Below, piece by piece: positions 14,445 to 30,125 of a stretch of 64,000 nucleotides of DNA. The stretch lies in contig OX328124.1 of the NCBI GenBank assembly GCA_946811695.1, forward strand, positions 87,324,030-87,388,029. The letters run 5' to 3'. Under the pieces are notes generated by a model. The model made no database searches and had not been told where the DNA came from. It saw only the letters and a program-made list of their open reading frames with translations. This stretch comes from Gonocerus acuteangulatus (Eukaryota; Arthropoda; Insecta; Hemiptera; Coreidae). Both the position numbers and the translations under genes were made by a program. Each line of letters begins with the position of its first letter. Position 1 is the first letter of the stretch.

Positions 14445-17400
14445 CTGTAAATGATATGTGTTGTTAAATTTTCTGCTTTTTTCGACTGAATCTGTGTTTT
14501 AAGAAAATTTACAAAAATTTTATTTTTAAAATTAGTGTCTAAATATTGATTTGCTTTTAGATAATTTCATGAAATACGAACGAAGGTGTTTTTGGCAAAC
14601 CATTCTCATACCGTGTGTGATTTTTGAGAATAAAATCCCATCCCATTTTATATGAAACAACTTTTGCATATGTAACATATACATTTATTCACATCAAAAG
14701 CAAACCAGTTGATACATAAAACACATTTATGGCCCTTATAAAATTTCTTACCATAAAATGAATGATGGAAGAGAGATAGAGATAGGAGAAGATAGAGTGC
14801 AAATTTGTAAGGAAAGCTCCATTATTTTAAATAATAAAATTACATGAAATATAAGTATGGAACAATTGAGACAGGTAAACAAATAATTTTGAACTGCCTG
14901 CTCTCATCCTGAGCACTTCCGGATCTCGTATGGGTTCTTGTGTGGCTCCATTAGACAATGAAGGAACTTTAGCCAGTTAGGTAGATGGAATAGTTCTAAT
15001 CCCGCATGCACGAAATTCTGAGGGAAATATTCCTGATGGTTCTGCCATTTGAATTCCCATTACAATGAAGGAGAAGCTACTTTAAACTCAATAAAAACTG
15101 ATTATGTCTCGTTTAGGGCCATGGAAGGCATTCAGAAGTCACGCAAGGGAGATAGTATTTAATATTTATCACTACTTAGCCAAAGCTAAGGCAATACAAT
15201 TTATGCTACAGTCTGTTCAAATAGATGGTTTAGTTGGAGAGAAAAGGGCGTGTCATATATTCCCTGCGCAAGAAATAGGCGATAACAATTCTCTATGTTA
15301 GTGATAACCTTATCACTAGGAGGTTTAAAACTTTTTAATCTTAGGTTTGGCTAAGTATTGATAAAACTTAGATACTATTTCCTTTGTCTGGCCTCTCAAA
15401 GCCTTCCCTAGTCTTAAACGAGACATAATCATTTTTTATAATGTTTCATGTATAGTTTTGTTCCTTGAAATGAGAGATTGCAAATGGTGGAACCATCAGG
15501 AATATTTCCCTCAAACTTTTGCACATGCGGAATTGAACTTTTCCCTCTATCTGAACAGGCTATAGTGAAGAACTAAGATATCTACAGAGCATAAAGAACA
15601 TATGTGAAAATGATTTCTCAAACAAAGAAACAGGTAGATAAAAACAAAGTAATGGAAATTATAATGTTGTTTAAATTGTAGTTTAAACAATTTGTATGCA
15701 TTAGGAAATTAATGGAGCCTCACTGAACCGAGGTTCCAAGGGCTCAATTACAGAAACATATTTCTGGACTATAAATTAAGATGCAGAAATTTGCTACAAA
15801 AGTATCAAGGCAGCCCATAAGCAATTACACTAATACACGGGTCATAGACAATATTTGGGATCAGGAATCAAAATTAAAAAAAATAGTTAAACCTGTGGTA
15901 AGTGTTTAATTTCAGGTTAAGTTACTGTTAAAAAAGAGGGCAAGAGGGTTCTTTATTATATTTATTTTTCCTTTTGAAAATATTTAGAGCATCCTAATGA
16001 AAATAAATAATAGAAAAAATGAAATTCTTTGTCAAAAATATATGGAAATTTTCATCTTCACACTTCCCATTCCCTTTAAAAAAATAGAAAAAGTAATTAT
16101 CATCACCTCTTCCTGGTTATCAACTTGGTAGTCCATTGGTTCATTAAAAAATTTTAGAACACCTCTCTGATCAGTAACAGCAATAAGACCACGAGGAATA
16201 GGTAATCTTGGTACGCTGAGATCTGTAAAAGAATTTGCAAGCTCATAACATTCTTGAAGTCATAACATAAAGTCATATAAAGTAAAGTATAAAAGTAAAT
16301 TCGGATTCAAAGGATGGATCTTGTGATGGTTCTTTTGCTGTAATATACACCAGTTCATTCCTGCCGTTTTCTGAATGGCTATGTCCATCATGTTATAATA
16401 ATTTGAGAATAATTAAAAAAATACTTACTACAAACAGAACCTTCTGCCACTGCTAGCTTCATTTTAGCCTCATTTCCATTCTCAAGTAAATCCCAAACTT
16501 CTATCGTTCCATCAGAAAATCCAACTCTAAAAGTACTTGCTTTGAAATCAGTCCACCCCACATATGTTGTTATTAATTGAGGATATTTCTTCCACTTTAA
16601 TGGCTCCACCTAGAGTAATATCATTCAGTTTTAAACTTGTATTTAATTTAGATCTCTACTAAATCATCATGGAAATTTCAAATCAGGGTTTCTAGGTCAT
16701 GTGCATTTGACATCATAAGCACCTTTCTTTCCTCCCTTTGGGGGAGGAATGAAATGTGCAGAAATCTCTCTCTTAAATAAAGTATTTAAATATTTATGAA
16801 AATACCATTTCCATAGTCCATAGAGCAAAAACATGACCCCCCGCAGTCAAGAAGAGATTTTTTTTTGAAGGATGTCTTGCAATATGTGATATGGGGCCAT
16901 CATGAATGTTGTGGTATTTACAAATAACAGAAGCAGCTGAAAAAAACAAGCAAATTACTATGAATACAAATTCACTGTAATATAAGATTTAATATTTTTT
17001 CAAGAAGTCAATTGGTTATTGAATGTCAGTTGTCAAGAGGAAAGCTTCCTTTGGATAAATAATTACAAATTTAACTTTGGTTGCAGTCTCAGAAGGGTTA
17101 AATGTCCTTTTTTGATTACCTGTTAAATTAAAAAAAAATCTAATCTCTTTAACTAATAATATAACTGAATAAATAAAGAAATTAAGTTAATAAAAATTTC
17201 ATTTTAAAACAAAAACTATATTGATTTGCTTACGTAGGCCATCATGTTCTATCATTTTATGTTCACCAGGCTGCCCTTCTGCGGGTTGCTGCCAAGAAAC
17301 AGATGCAACAATTCCATCAATCGTTCCAATGATAGCCTCTGAGAGCAAGTTCATGTTGCCTAAACAGCCTAGACATTAAAAAATATACATATTTTAAAAC

Positions 17401-20400
17401 TTCACAATTTCTATGATGGCTCAAAATAAGGGATTTTATTGCAACATTTGATTACTTATAGCTTCTCAGGGAAATTTACCTAGTTTTTTTTTCACTCGGG
17501 AGGGTACTTAAACATAGGAAACAGGCACTTGAAATTAGAAATGTATAGATTGCAATTTTTACAAACGGACGTCATTTCATTTGGTCAGGGGGTTATTCAT
17601 AAAATTTCATTTTGATAGGTGGTGAAGATCCAGAAAAGATGACAACTTGACTCTGTTTAAGGGCAAATATCTTAGCGAAATTTTCAACAATGAATGAGGA
17701 ATTATAAATTATTAGCATATCACTTTTCCTGAGAGTTATCAAAAAATAGGATAACATTCAGTTCTGTAAAGAAAAAGCTACGATGCTTACTCATGTTATA
17801 TTCTCCTCCCATCGCTAGCCGACGTTCTCCTCGTTTAGGTTTTATTACTTCTCTTTGATATTCATAAGGAATTTCATCGTGTGAAATACAAGTGATGTGA
17901 AATCTAGCAGCTGAAAAAGGAGCCTCAGGGATTGGCATCTTAACCTGTACAACATATTTTTTCATTTATGGACAAGTTTAAATACACAATTGATAATTTC
18001 AATCATAACAATAATAGATAGATAGATTGATAGATAAACGCTGTATTTAAGTTTTAACTTTTTACAGGGAGGCCACTTAATGTGCTTAAAATAATATAAC
18101 TTTACATAAAAATTATAAAATATAATACTAGTTTTATAATAATGAAAAATTTATACCTAAATAAAAAGAAAAGAAGAAGAGATAAAAACAAATGAATACA
18201 TATATATAATAATAATAAATAAATAATAATAATAAGTCACACAAATTAAAATTAAAATAATTCAGTTTTGCACATTCAGTCCTACATTAAAGAAACAGCC
18301 ACAAAAAAAATTAATCGAATCTGATAAAAGCACGGATTCTGAGGGCATATAAAACGTAGGCGCAGAGGTTGTTGAGCTTCTCACGGACTCTTACATCCAG
18401 TAATGCAACAAGCCTGTCTTCAGTGGTGTCCTCTCCTTGGAAATAGCTGCAGATGTAGTGGCGTCTAGCTTCCGTGTACATCGGACACCTGAGTAGGAAG
18501 TGACCAATATCCTCCTCTTCGTACAGGTTATACAGGAGCATATCTCGTCACATTTTATCTTGTACAAGATTCCATTAGTAAATATTCTCAGCTCCAACCT
18601 TCCGGCTAGTCTCAGCTGAGACAAGATTCGAGCTTTGTAGAAGGTAGTTCTGAGCTGGAGGTATTTATCTACACCCCAAAATGTCTTTAGCCTTCGGTAG
18701 ATTGGACTGAAGGAGGATCCACACATCTTCTCTATATCTGCTTGGACGTGTCTATCAAGATATGCTTTGACCAGATATCCTTCTTTTTCTCTCAGAGCTG
18801 CGCTGTCCTGTCTCAGGAATAATTCCGCTTCTCCTACAAGCTGGAACTGCTCTTGTGCCTGACTCACCCAGTTATATTGGCTTGAATTATGGGATGAGCT
18901 GTCAAGTTGTAATAGCCTATCATAGCACTTTTTTGGTATCCTATTGCTCGGCATTTCTAGAAGTTTGATAAGCCATTTCAGCATTAGCCCAAAAACTTTA
19001 GCTTTCAGCATTTCTCGTCCACATTCCAATCTTAACAAGTAGCCTGGAGTGTTTCGAGGGAGAAGTAGCAGACTCTTCAGGAATTGCTCATGGAATCTCT
19101 CGAGAAGTTGCAAGTATCTCAAGCCCCATACCTGACTACTGTATAACACTACTGAACCACATAGTGCATCAAACAGCTTCATCCTCAATTCCCACTGTTG
19201 GCATTTAGTAACAATAGTAATAAATCACCGTTCGCTTACAAACAACAAGAAAGATTATTTTCAATAAATGACTAGAAATAAATAAATTAATAAAAGCATA
19301 ACAATGGAGATTACTTATTTACAGTAATGACAATTTTCTATTTATAATATTATAACACAGCTCCACAAAAGAAAAAAAAGAGTTAGAAAAAGACAGACCC
19401 ATATCTGTTTTTCCAAAAATATTTTATAATATATCATAACAAAATATAGAATTATATCAGAAAAATATTCTCATGTTTCCTAACCAAAACTCTCAAGTTA
19501 ACCATTTTTGCGTAATAGAATATGAGTAATAAATAAGCTTAAAGTAAGAAAGCATTCACTCTAATTATGTACAACTAGAGTTGATTATTTTTGCATAAGA
19601 AAACTCTTCTATCATTATGCTAAATTAAGTAAGAATTAAATAAGCGTACCCGTTAATTTAGACTAAATCTGTGTCAATTCAGATTATTGAGAACACTTTT
19701 TTGAGATAAGTGGTAATTTAGCTTAATTAATAAAATTATATCACTATATTCTACTTTCCCTTTTAAACTTCTTTGCTGGTTGATTGTATCTCCTACATCC
19801 CAGCATATGTCCACCTGCGCATAGTGGGGCAAAACGACATATCGTCTTTCAAAAAAAGGTACAGCTTCTAATCTTAACTGATTTCAAAGCACATTTTTTA
19901 AATAAAAGCTAATAAAATTTAAAACAACTTTGTCCAGCCAGGTTTTTGTTTCCCTTGTTTATTAAATTAAGCGTAAAGATGTTAAATTTACAAAGTTTTA
20001 CAATTGAACACAGAATAACATTTCATTACAAATATTGTTAGACTTGGAATAGAATCAGATTGACACATGTTCATAAAAGGTAAATTTATCTTAATTCAAC
20101 AATGAGGCTAATTGAAATAATATTTAGTATAGATAATAATTGTAATGAATTAGATGAAATGCTGAAATTATCACTGCTATTAATTTTTTTTAATTGCTAT
20201 TATAAATTATTCTTTAAGTAAATTTTGAGATGCCACATCTATCGTAATTGGAATGTGCTTCCATTCATTACAAAAACAACTTACATAAGGATTGTAAAAC
20301 TTTGTGACTTTAACTCCTAATTACCTTAACTTCCACTCCCGTTTGCCTGGTCATGACAATCCCCTAATCAATAAGTTATCCGCATCCTCCATACCCGGTA

Positions 20401-23400
20401 ACCCTCACCATCGCCTTAAGCGCAAATGGCTTAGAGACCTATTGTAAACAAAGCTTGTAAAATGTAAACATTATAAATGTAAATATTGTAAATAGCCACA
20501 CAAAAACGAAATGTAAACAACTGTTAACATTTCTAGCTACGAGGGTTCGTTCGGCCCCACTGTGCTGCGATGAGGCATATACCCTCTTACAAAAATGGTG
20601 TAGGTTTGATAATCATTATTTTCCATTTAAGAAATAAAGATATGACCTGAAAAATAGGATCCCATCTCAAATATAAATCACTGTATTTTAAAGGTTTCAC
20701 TTTAAGAGCTTCTGGTTTTTCAAAATTAGTTTTACGTTGTAGACTTGAAATTGAAAAAGGAGCTTTATGTGGTGGATTTGGAGTGGATTTCATGCTCCAG
20801 TATTTCACGGTTCCATCAGCTGAAGTTGACATAAACTGTAATGTGCCAGTACCACCAGACTTTGTTAAGTTATACCTTCCTCCTTTGTCAGGCGAAACCT
20901 AAGAACATTTCATAGAATGAGAATTGGCATAAATTTCATAAGCCATCTTCAACATAATTTATATTACTTCAATATTTGGAGGAAGCCAAGTTATATCTAT
21001 AACACGATCTGTATGAGATGTCTTCTTACATGATAAACATGAGACAGGAATGCGCACTGTTGGATTCAATTTTTTGAACCAAGACATAACTTTCCCCTAA
21101 AAAATAAATTTAGAAATATTCAAGAATAGTTAAAATTGTTTTACACGAAAATTGAATTAATTTTACCAAATGTCTGAATCCTTCTTTGTCACTATTTTTT
21201 TCAATGTCTATTTTTTCTATTTTTTTAGGGGAGTAACCTTCCAATTCCCAGATAACTACTTGTCCGGTAATCAAGCCTCCTGCAATATAGTGTCCAATGT
21301 AAGGGCTAAAACTCACACTGGTAACTTCAAATGGGCTAACCAACCTGTGCTAAAATGAAAATCTGTATGAATATTTAATGAAAATAAAAAATTAACTGAT
21401 TTATAAAAATTAATAAAAACCAAAAAGTAATTAAGAAGAAGAATTTAATAATATTTCTTGAATCTTTTCAATACCATAAAAATAATGACTTTTTTTTTTT
21501 TAGAAATATTAAGTCTAAACATTTATTTCTGGAAAGCAGAGTCGGAATTCATGCTTATTTGTTTTCAAAACAAAAAAATTATCTAATTTCATTGAACTCA
21601 TAAGCCCAAGTTATTAAACATATAAATGTAAATTTAAGTACTTCTTAACTAAGAAGAATGATCTTTTTAAAAAGCAAATACCATTGGTTTTAAGTCGTCA
21701 ACAGTTGTCCAAATTACAACATAATGCTGCAATTCAAGTTTGTCTAGCTCATCCTCATCTTCATCTTTTTCAAAAAACTGTTCTGAACTTGAACCACTAG
21801 ATAATATTTCCAAATCTTGTTGCAATAATTTTTTTCTTTCCCCAGTAGCAAGTTTGTTTACTTGTTCTATTAGAACCTTCTGAGCTTCATCTGTGAATCC
21901 CCTGTAATTATATGAATTCTCTAGGATTAATTTGGTCTTTAATAGATGTTCTTTGGGCATTTTATAAAAAAAAAATATTTTCTGGAACTTCAAAGTAGAA
22001 TATATGTTAGAAGCAAAGTTTCCTGGGACAATTTTGTCAAAAAGATTATATATATTATATAAAAAAGAAATCTTCCCATAACTGGCCACTGCGGTACATA
22101 GAGGCAGATACTATACAGGTACCTGCATCTTGACCGTACAGCACCATTGCGAGGTAGTCTAGTCAGTAGTAGGCACTGCTCGCCCTATTTCCCCCTTGCA
22201 GATACCCATTAAAGGCTGAGTGGGCCTAGGGAGTGTGTGGAATATCAATTCTGACCTCGAACCACAACATTACACAATAAAAACTTTCAGTGCGAGCTTG
22301 AGTTTCGAACTCAGGTCCTCCAAAACATGAGTAAAGTGCTGTACAACTGATCCAGACTTGCCCCCCCCCATATTATATACAAAGCCCAGAAATCAAGCTC
22401 CTTTCCTAGGAAAGGTATAATCTCAGTTTCACAGCAAAGCCTGGAAGCTAAATTCACTAAATGGTTGCAGATCAAGGAAGATTCCATAGGTAGATTGGAG
22501 AGCTGAGAGTGTTTAGAAAAAATAAGAAATGCAGATGCTGTTTTTAAAAGTGAGGTGACAGAACTGGGAAAGAAAAGTGAGTGAAGAAGTGTTGGTCGAA
22601 TGCTACACAATTAACAGAAATAGTATTATATCATTTAACACTTTATCCAAAGGGCAGGCACTCAATTTTGACACTCCTATCTTAATGGTGCGAATGTTTT
22701 GGGATGGGTTAAATTAAGTTGCCTATCCTTATCTATCCAGGATAGGGAAGATGCCCTCCATTTTTTCCACAAAGAAAAGCCACTGCTCCAAGCGGATCAA
22801 ACCATCACAATCCTAGGCACATTATACCACTCACAGCATCCAACACTCCTCCCATAATTAATACCAGACAATGAAACCTGCAACGAGCTTTCACTTATAA
22901 TGAAATTACTTTTCACCTTGAAGTATAATTTTTGTATAATTACAACAATATGAGATAGCTTCAACATGTTGTGCAGGCATGTGAAGAGACCAGTGCATAT
23001 AATTGGACAGACAGAGTCTGTACTGTGATTTGACCTACTAAATCACAACGTAAAAAGTTCAAACTGAAAGATAAGTTATGTGCTGTATTACCTTCAAATT
23101 AGGAAAGAAAATCAAGTTTTTAATTATTAGTCTGGAAATTCTGGAGGTTCAAATATTTCTTACCTTTTTGAAGCTATACCAACAATTAACACAAATAGAG
23201 GGTATACATTATAAGGAATCTGAATTTTTTAACAAACTCACTGTATAATTCCATTTATCATTTACTCCCATCCCCAATAGTAAGGTCTTACCACTACGCA
23301 AAAACAAGATGTATCTATCATTACCTGTCTGAAAAACTAAACAAGTGTACGAAGTTGATATTTTCAATTTCCCCCTCCTTAGTAACCCTTTTACTTCAAG

Positions 23401-26400
23401 TTACTCTTGTAGACTTTGCTGGTTGTACGCTATAGGAGAGTGAAATGAACTACCCTATTAAGATAACTTCTCTTCTCAGTAAAAAAAAGGGAGGGGAGTA
23501 TCAGAGCTTTATAAAGAGCTTGGTAGAATAGAAATGATGTTTATCATTTATAGTGTAAGCCCTAATATTGAAAATATTTCTTTATTCGAAGTTAAAGAGT
23601 ATAATTACCATGAGTTGTTTTCATTAAAATAATGGGTAACATGAGGTATATTAAGAACACCCACACCTTGTTTCTTAATTTCAGATGTTTCATGATTTTC
23701 ATTAGGTGACTGCATTGGGGTGGAATTTGGAATAACTTTAGTGTGTATTTTGCATTTGGAAATTTTCTTTTCCTCTTTTAAGTTTCCATTAGCAACATTT
23801 TCGCTATTTGTGCCACTTAAATGTTTTTTAAAAGAGAGATTAACTTCTTTTTCTCCTTCACTAGAAGGGGTTGAGATTTCTTTTTCTTGGGTATATTCTG
23901 TAATTATATTTGGCTCCTTCCTAAAGTATACATTCAACATATTTATTTCACACTGAGGCAATTTTGTAATTAATGCATGATCTTGTTCGCTTTCCTTAAA
24001 TTTAAGTTTATCAATTCCTTTAAATTTATCTGAAGATTCTTTTTCTTCTTCAACCCCTTGTTCCTTTTCCTCATATTCTCCAGATTCGTCATCTTTTCTG
24101 GCTGCCTTTTCTCTTTCAATTTCATCTCCTTTTCCTATTTCAAGTTCTTCTTCACCCTGTTCTTTATCTTCCCTTAATGTTTCTTTTAATTCTTCTAATT
24201 CTTTCCATGGATTCCTAAATAAAACAGGGGTCAGGATTATAATAATCAACATGTAGTGTTTGGTGCATATCTAGTTAATCTGTTGTTCTGAAATAAATGA
24301 ATCAATTCTCGCAACTAACTGTTTGTGGTGAGACGTTAACCCTTTAACTGGCACATTTCGCTAGCTATGTTGGACTTTTTTTAATTTATATTTGGGAGTC
24401 TGGGGGGCATCCATTTGCCAGAAAATAAAGTAGAGCGATGCTACAATTATTTTTAGTAATTAATTATAACGGGTGAGGTCACTCGTGCTTAGAGATGTGG
24501 GTTTTCTGGAAAATTTTGAATCGGAAAATTTCCCTGAAAATTTTCTGGAAAATTTTCCTAGCCACTAAATGTTCGCGGTACTGTAAAATAAACTTTTATT
24601 GCTAGAGACTACGAGTAAGCAACACTGGAGTATTTTTATCAACTATATTATATTATGGATAGGATACCCTTTTGAGTTTTCCCCCTTCCAACTAAAATAA
24701 TAAAGAAAATTGAATAAAATAATAACAAAAACTCTTATGCATATATAATACTAGCCGACTACCCGTACTTCATCACGGCCGATTAGTATTTTTTATATTG
24801 AGTTAAATAAGATATGATCAAAATTAACGCTACTACATAATTTTGTACAGCTTATTATTGCACGGACTTTAAAGTTACCCAGGAAACACCATGTGGAGGT
24901 AACCGTGCTTGTTTCCGTTGGAAAGTAAAATAAAAAAAATAAATAAATACAACAACCGCTTAAAAAGTTAGGTAAACAGAGACAAATACACGTTGAAAAG
25001 CATAAAACTAACAAATTTGTAGTTTTAAGCACTTATCTCTTCGATTGACATCGCCCCACCGAACATTACAGCAGAATCTTATTGTAGAGAATTTAGTAAC
25101 CTTTTGAATAGCCGCCTTTCACTTACTACGAGTTCCCAACCGTTTTCGAGATATTTTAGAAAATATACTGAGATCTGAAAACTTTGTATCACCATTCATA
25201 CAATTGTTTTTCATATTGTACTTCATTTCTGAATACCCAAACAGAAAATTAGTTTTCAAAAGTATTTCTACCAATTTTTCTGGTAAATGGCTACAGAACT
25301 TGCTTAAAAAATGGTTTCATTCGTTTTCCTATGTTAAGGAATCTTTCGCACAAATTTTGTTCCAAAAACCATGTTCCAGTAAACGGATTCAACTGATTAA
25401 TGAACTTGACCTTTCAAATGAGAAGAAAGATTTTTGTACCAAATGCAATCAAAATCGAACCATTTTTGAGCCGATGAGGAACTTCTTAATAATTCAAACC
25501 TCCCTAAAAGTACTTAAACATTGGAATATCAAAAAAGCTTTCTTAGCGAGTGTTTACACTCTAAACGTATTGTCCATGCAAAATTTCTAATTTTTTTGTC
25601 AAGTGGTTCGGGATATTATTACCTCGGATGGGCCAGCACCAGGGCGTAAACTCTATGAGGGACAAAATCACATTTTATTTCTAGTAATTCAAGGTTTGCC
25701 ATCATAGTTTAAATTAACCTCAATTAAAAATAATACTATGAATTAGATACAGTACGGTAACAGCTGTTCTGTTATCGTCCTAGCAACACTTGCTGCCTAG
25801 GGTTGCCTGCTCTACCCAACTCAAACTTTAAACCCCTCTAAAAATACTTAAAAATTCGAATATCAAAAAATCCTTTTTTAGCGAGCGTCTACGTTCTGTA
25901 GGGAGTGTCCATGCAAAATTTCAGCTTTTTCTGTCAAGTGGTTTGGGCTGGGCGATGATAGGTCAGTGAGTGTGTGAGTGAGTCAGTGAGTGGTATTTGA
26001 CAAGTATATAGTAGATTTCAGTAATTAATTAAAAAATACAATATTGGACAAAATATTTTATTTGCTAAATTGATGTATGAATATACCTATCCGAAATGGA
26101 AACAAAATATATTTTAATGTAACTGCATACTTCTTTTCTCTACAAAAACATAAAAGAAATTTTTGTATTAATGATACTGACACATTTAATAAAAAAGCTG
26201 AATTATCATAAAAATTCCATAAATATTTATTTCTCCAATTGACATCGCCCCATCGAAAAGTACTTTAGAAACTTTTTTTCTATAGAATGTAGTGACCTTT
26301 CGAATGGTTATGTTCCATTTACCATAATTTCCCAACCGTTTTCAAGATATTAAGGATAACATACGAAGATTCCAAATCATTTCATGTATGTTAATGTTAA

Positions 26401-29400
26401 CATTTTTTCTAATACGTCATTAACTCCATAACGAACATTTAAACACCTTAGTATAGATGAATTTCAAACATATATAAAATATTTCAACTGATTCTCACAA
26501 TTCTAAGTACCAAACATGAGCGTATATAGAAAATAATTTCGGGAGGGGCTGGGAAAATTTCGGGGGGGGGGGGGGGGGGTTGAGACCATTTCCGGGGTAC
26601 GGAATATGAAAAATTTAGAACTTGGAATATTTTTAGGACACTGAAACGCTATTACGCCTAAAATAAACTATTTTTATTAACTAAGTGATCTTATTTAATT
26701 TATTTTTAAGGTTTTTATGACACATTTTTACCATCGAATGAAAATTTCGGGGGGGGGGGCTGCAGCCCCCTCAGCTCCCCCTTAAATACGCCCATGGTGC
26801 CAAATCCAAAAATGAGTTACAAAAACTATGTTTCCATTTTTCTCGAAAACGGTTACAGATATCGCCTTAAAAATGGTTTCATTTGTTTTCCTACCTGTGA
26901 GGACCTATTCAACGAATACCTGCAAGCATATAACCTCTAAAACGTCCGTGTTACGAATTTTTCCATGTGAATTTCGCTCCAAAACACATGTGTTGGTGAC
27001 GGATTCTAACGGTTAATGAACTTAGAAAAAAGATGTTTGTACCAAATTTCATCAAATTCGGTCCATATATATATATTGTAATGATATATTACATTCTTGA
27101 AAATATTTTTAAATTCAAATAACCATCGATATTTTGAAAAGCCCGCGCAAATCACAAACTAGATATACAAATAACATCGTATTATATATAATCAAAATTA
27201 ATAATATTTTTGGACAATACTGGTATACAATATATCCATATTAAATGTACATCCAGATAACAATAAATTAATTATTTGTATTACAAAAAACATAATTGTT
27301 ATCTTTATATATAATCCGGTAAACTGCGGAAGTTAAGAAGCAAGGACGCTAAACTTTCCCGCTTGCTCGAATGGCGTCAGTCGAGTCTCCGCAGCCATAG
27401 GGAGAACAAGGAGTCGAGTCTAGTCTCATCATTCGGAGGGAGAAGACGAAGTCTGTTGGTTCTCAGCGTTGGTTGAAGTCAGAGCTTTCCTCCAAGGAAT
27501 ACCAAGTGAATTGAGGTTTTATTGGAAGCGGATTGATTAAGAGGTAAGAATTGTTTTTTTTGTAGTGTCGATTATTTTATTGTTGTTTGTGTGTGGTTTA
27601 ATATTGTTTGTATCTCAGAATTGTCTGGAGATAAATGTTATATCGTCAATTCACTCGGAACTTTGATACCTGAGATTAATTTAAATTAATATAATAAAAC
27701 TAATTAAAATTTCTTTATTTCTTATTGTAAAAATTAATCATTACATTTAATGGCGCCCAACGTAGACGGCCGAGTGAATTGAAATTAAAAACAGTAAATA
27801 AATATTAAAAATAAAACTTAAAAATAATTTTTTTTTTTTTTTAAATAAAAATGTCTGACGTGAATATTGAACAAATTCAAAATAACGGTGAGGAAAATAG
27901 TGTAGAATCACCGGAATACGTATTTTTTACAACACCGGGAGAAATAAATATTATAGTCGAAACACGTGAAAACGAATTGTAGGAGGATGATGCAATAGCA
28001 TTCAGAGAATCGGCGGGTTCCTTAGGAACGGAAATTATATCCAATAGCGGGAACCATACTTCCGAAAGGGATAATGAGATGCATCCTCAAGGCCTAGAAC
28101 ATTTGTTGAGGCTATTATTGGAACAAAATAAAAAACTGGAAAATAAAATTTATGCAAATAGGATCGAACAAAATGAACTAAAGTCCGAATTAAGTAGAAA
28201 TAATAAAAAATTGAAAGATAAAATTGACGCAAATAGGATCGAACAAAATAAAGAACTAAAGTTCGAATTAAGTAAAAATAATAAAAAATTGGACGATTTA
28301 TGTGCGTATTTAAATAATATGGGTGAAAGTCAAAATAAAGAGACGATAGAATTGGAAAAATCGAATAATAACCTTTTTAATAAAAATAATAGAAGTTGTA
28401 AAGAAATTATTGAGATTAATGAAAATAATAATGAAAATTTAATTAAAAATACCGGAAATGACGATACATTAATAAATAATGACAATTTAAATGAAACTAT
28501 AAAATACAGTTTAAATATTAATGATAGTAGTAATGACCAAATATTAGAAGATAAAATATTGATTGAAGATAAAAATGACTATAATTGTTTAATAAATGAA
28601 GATAATACAATTCAAGAAAAAATATTAACTGAATTAAATAATGATAATGAGGGTACAAATGAAATAATTAATAATAAGCTAATAAATGATAATTTCAAAA
28701 ATAAAATAAGTACAAAATGTATAAACAAAATGATGAAACAAAAGAAAATTGAAAAATTATCTGATAACTATAAATTCAAAATAAATGAAAAGAGTTATAA
28801 TAAAAGAAGTGGAAATATACCAATGAAGAAACTAAATAGAACTATTAATAATAATAATAATTTAAAGATTTTGAATGTCAAATTTGGAAATAAAATAAAA
28901 ATTCTTTATAAATATAAAAGACAACTTGGAATAGAAAAAAATTCAAAGCTAAATCGGCCTCCAAGGAAAAGAATAAAACACTTTTATAGAAAGAAATTGG
29001 ACAACTGCAAAATAAAGTATTAAGGACCAGGCATAAATTCAAGGAAATTGTTAAACTTAGTTTTAGATTAGTGAGTTTTTATAAAAATTATTAGTTTAGC
29101 ATTTTTTTTTTAAGAAAATAAGATTTATATTAATATAAGATTTAATTGATAATAATAATATTTAAAAATTTATCATAAATTTAATAATCATATTAGTTTA
29201 GGATAAGATAGTTTTGATAATGATAATGTTTAAAAATGAACAGTGGAAAATGATAATTTAAATTGAGAAATGATAATTAATAAAAATTATGTAACGAAAT
29301 AAGTTATTGAAAATTTGAATAAATAACAGGCTGACCAATCTAAATAATAATTCTGTATTCCGAAACTCCAAATTAAAATTTCAATTTTAAATTTATCTTT

Positions 29401-30125
29401 TATACCGGACTAAAAACATTTTTTTTTTAATTTTTTTTTTTTTTAGACAGGAGTGCAAATGTAATGATATATTACATTCTTGAAAATATTTTTAAATTCA
29501 AATAACCATCGATATTTTGAAAAGCCCGCGCAAATCACAAACTAGATATACAAATAACATCGTATTATATATAATCAAAATTAATAATATTTTTGGACAA
29601 TACTGGTATACAATATATCCATATTAAATGTACATCCAGATAACAATAAATTAATTATTTGTATTACAAAAAACATAATTGTTATCTTTATATATAATCC
29701 GGTAAACTGCGGAAGTTAAGAAGCAAGGACGCTAAACTTTCCCGCTTGCTCGAATGGCGTCAGTCGAGTCTCCGCAACCATAGGGAGAACAAGGAGTCGA
29801 GTCTAGTCTCATCATTCGGAGGGAGAAGACGAAGTCTGTTGGTTCTCAGCGTTGGTTGAAGTCAGAGCTTTCCTCCAAGGAATACCAAGTGAATTGAGGT
29901 TTTATTGGAAGCGGATTGATTAAGAGGTAAGAATTGTTTTTTTTGTAGTGTCGATTATTTTATTGTTGTTTGTGTGTGGTTTAATATTGTTTGTATCTCA
30001 GAATTGTCTGGAGATAAATGTTATATCGTCAATTCACTCGGAACTTTGATACCTGAGATTAATTTAAATTAATATAATAAAACTAATTAAAATTTCTTTA
30101 TTTCTTATTGTAAAAATTAATCATT

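Noticed and set aside
21170..21358. Plus-strand frame across 21170-21358
   Set aside because: Antisense to DNAI3 exon 15, which has clear WD40 motifs and splice sites.
23605..24252. Exon 13 as an independent single-exon minus-strand gene
   Set aside because: Its ends are good splice sites and its phases fit both neighbours; the apparent ATG lies in the intron.
25204..25590. 128-residue open frame
   Set aside because: It lies within repeat D, and the other copies do not keep the frame.
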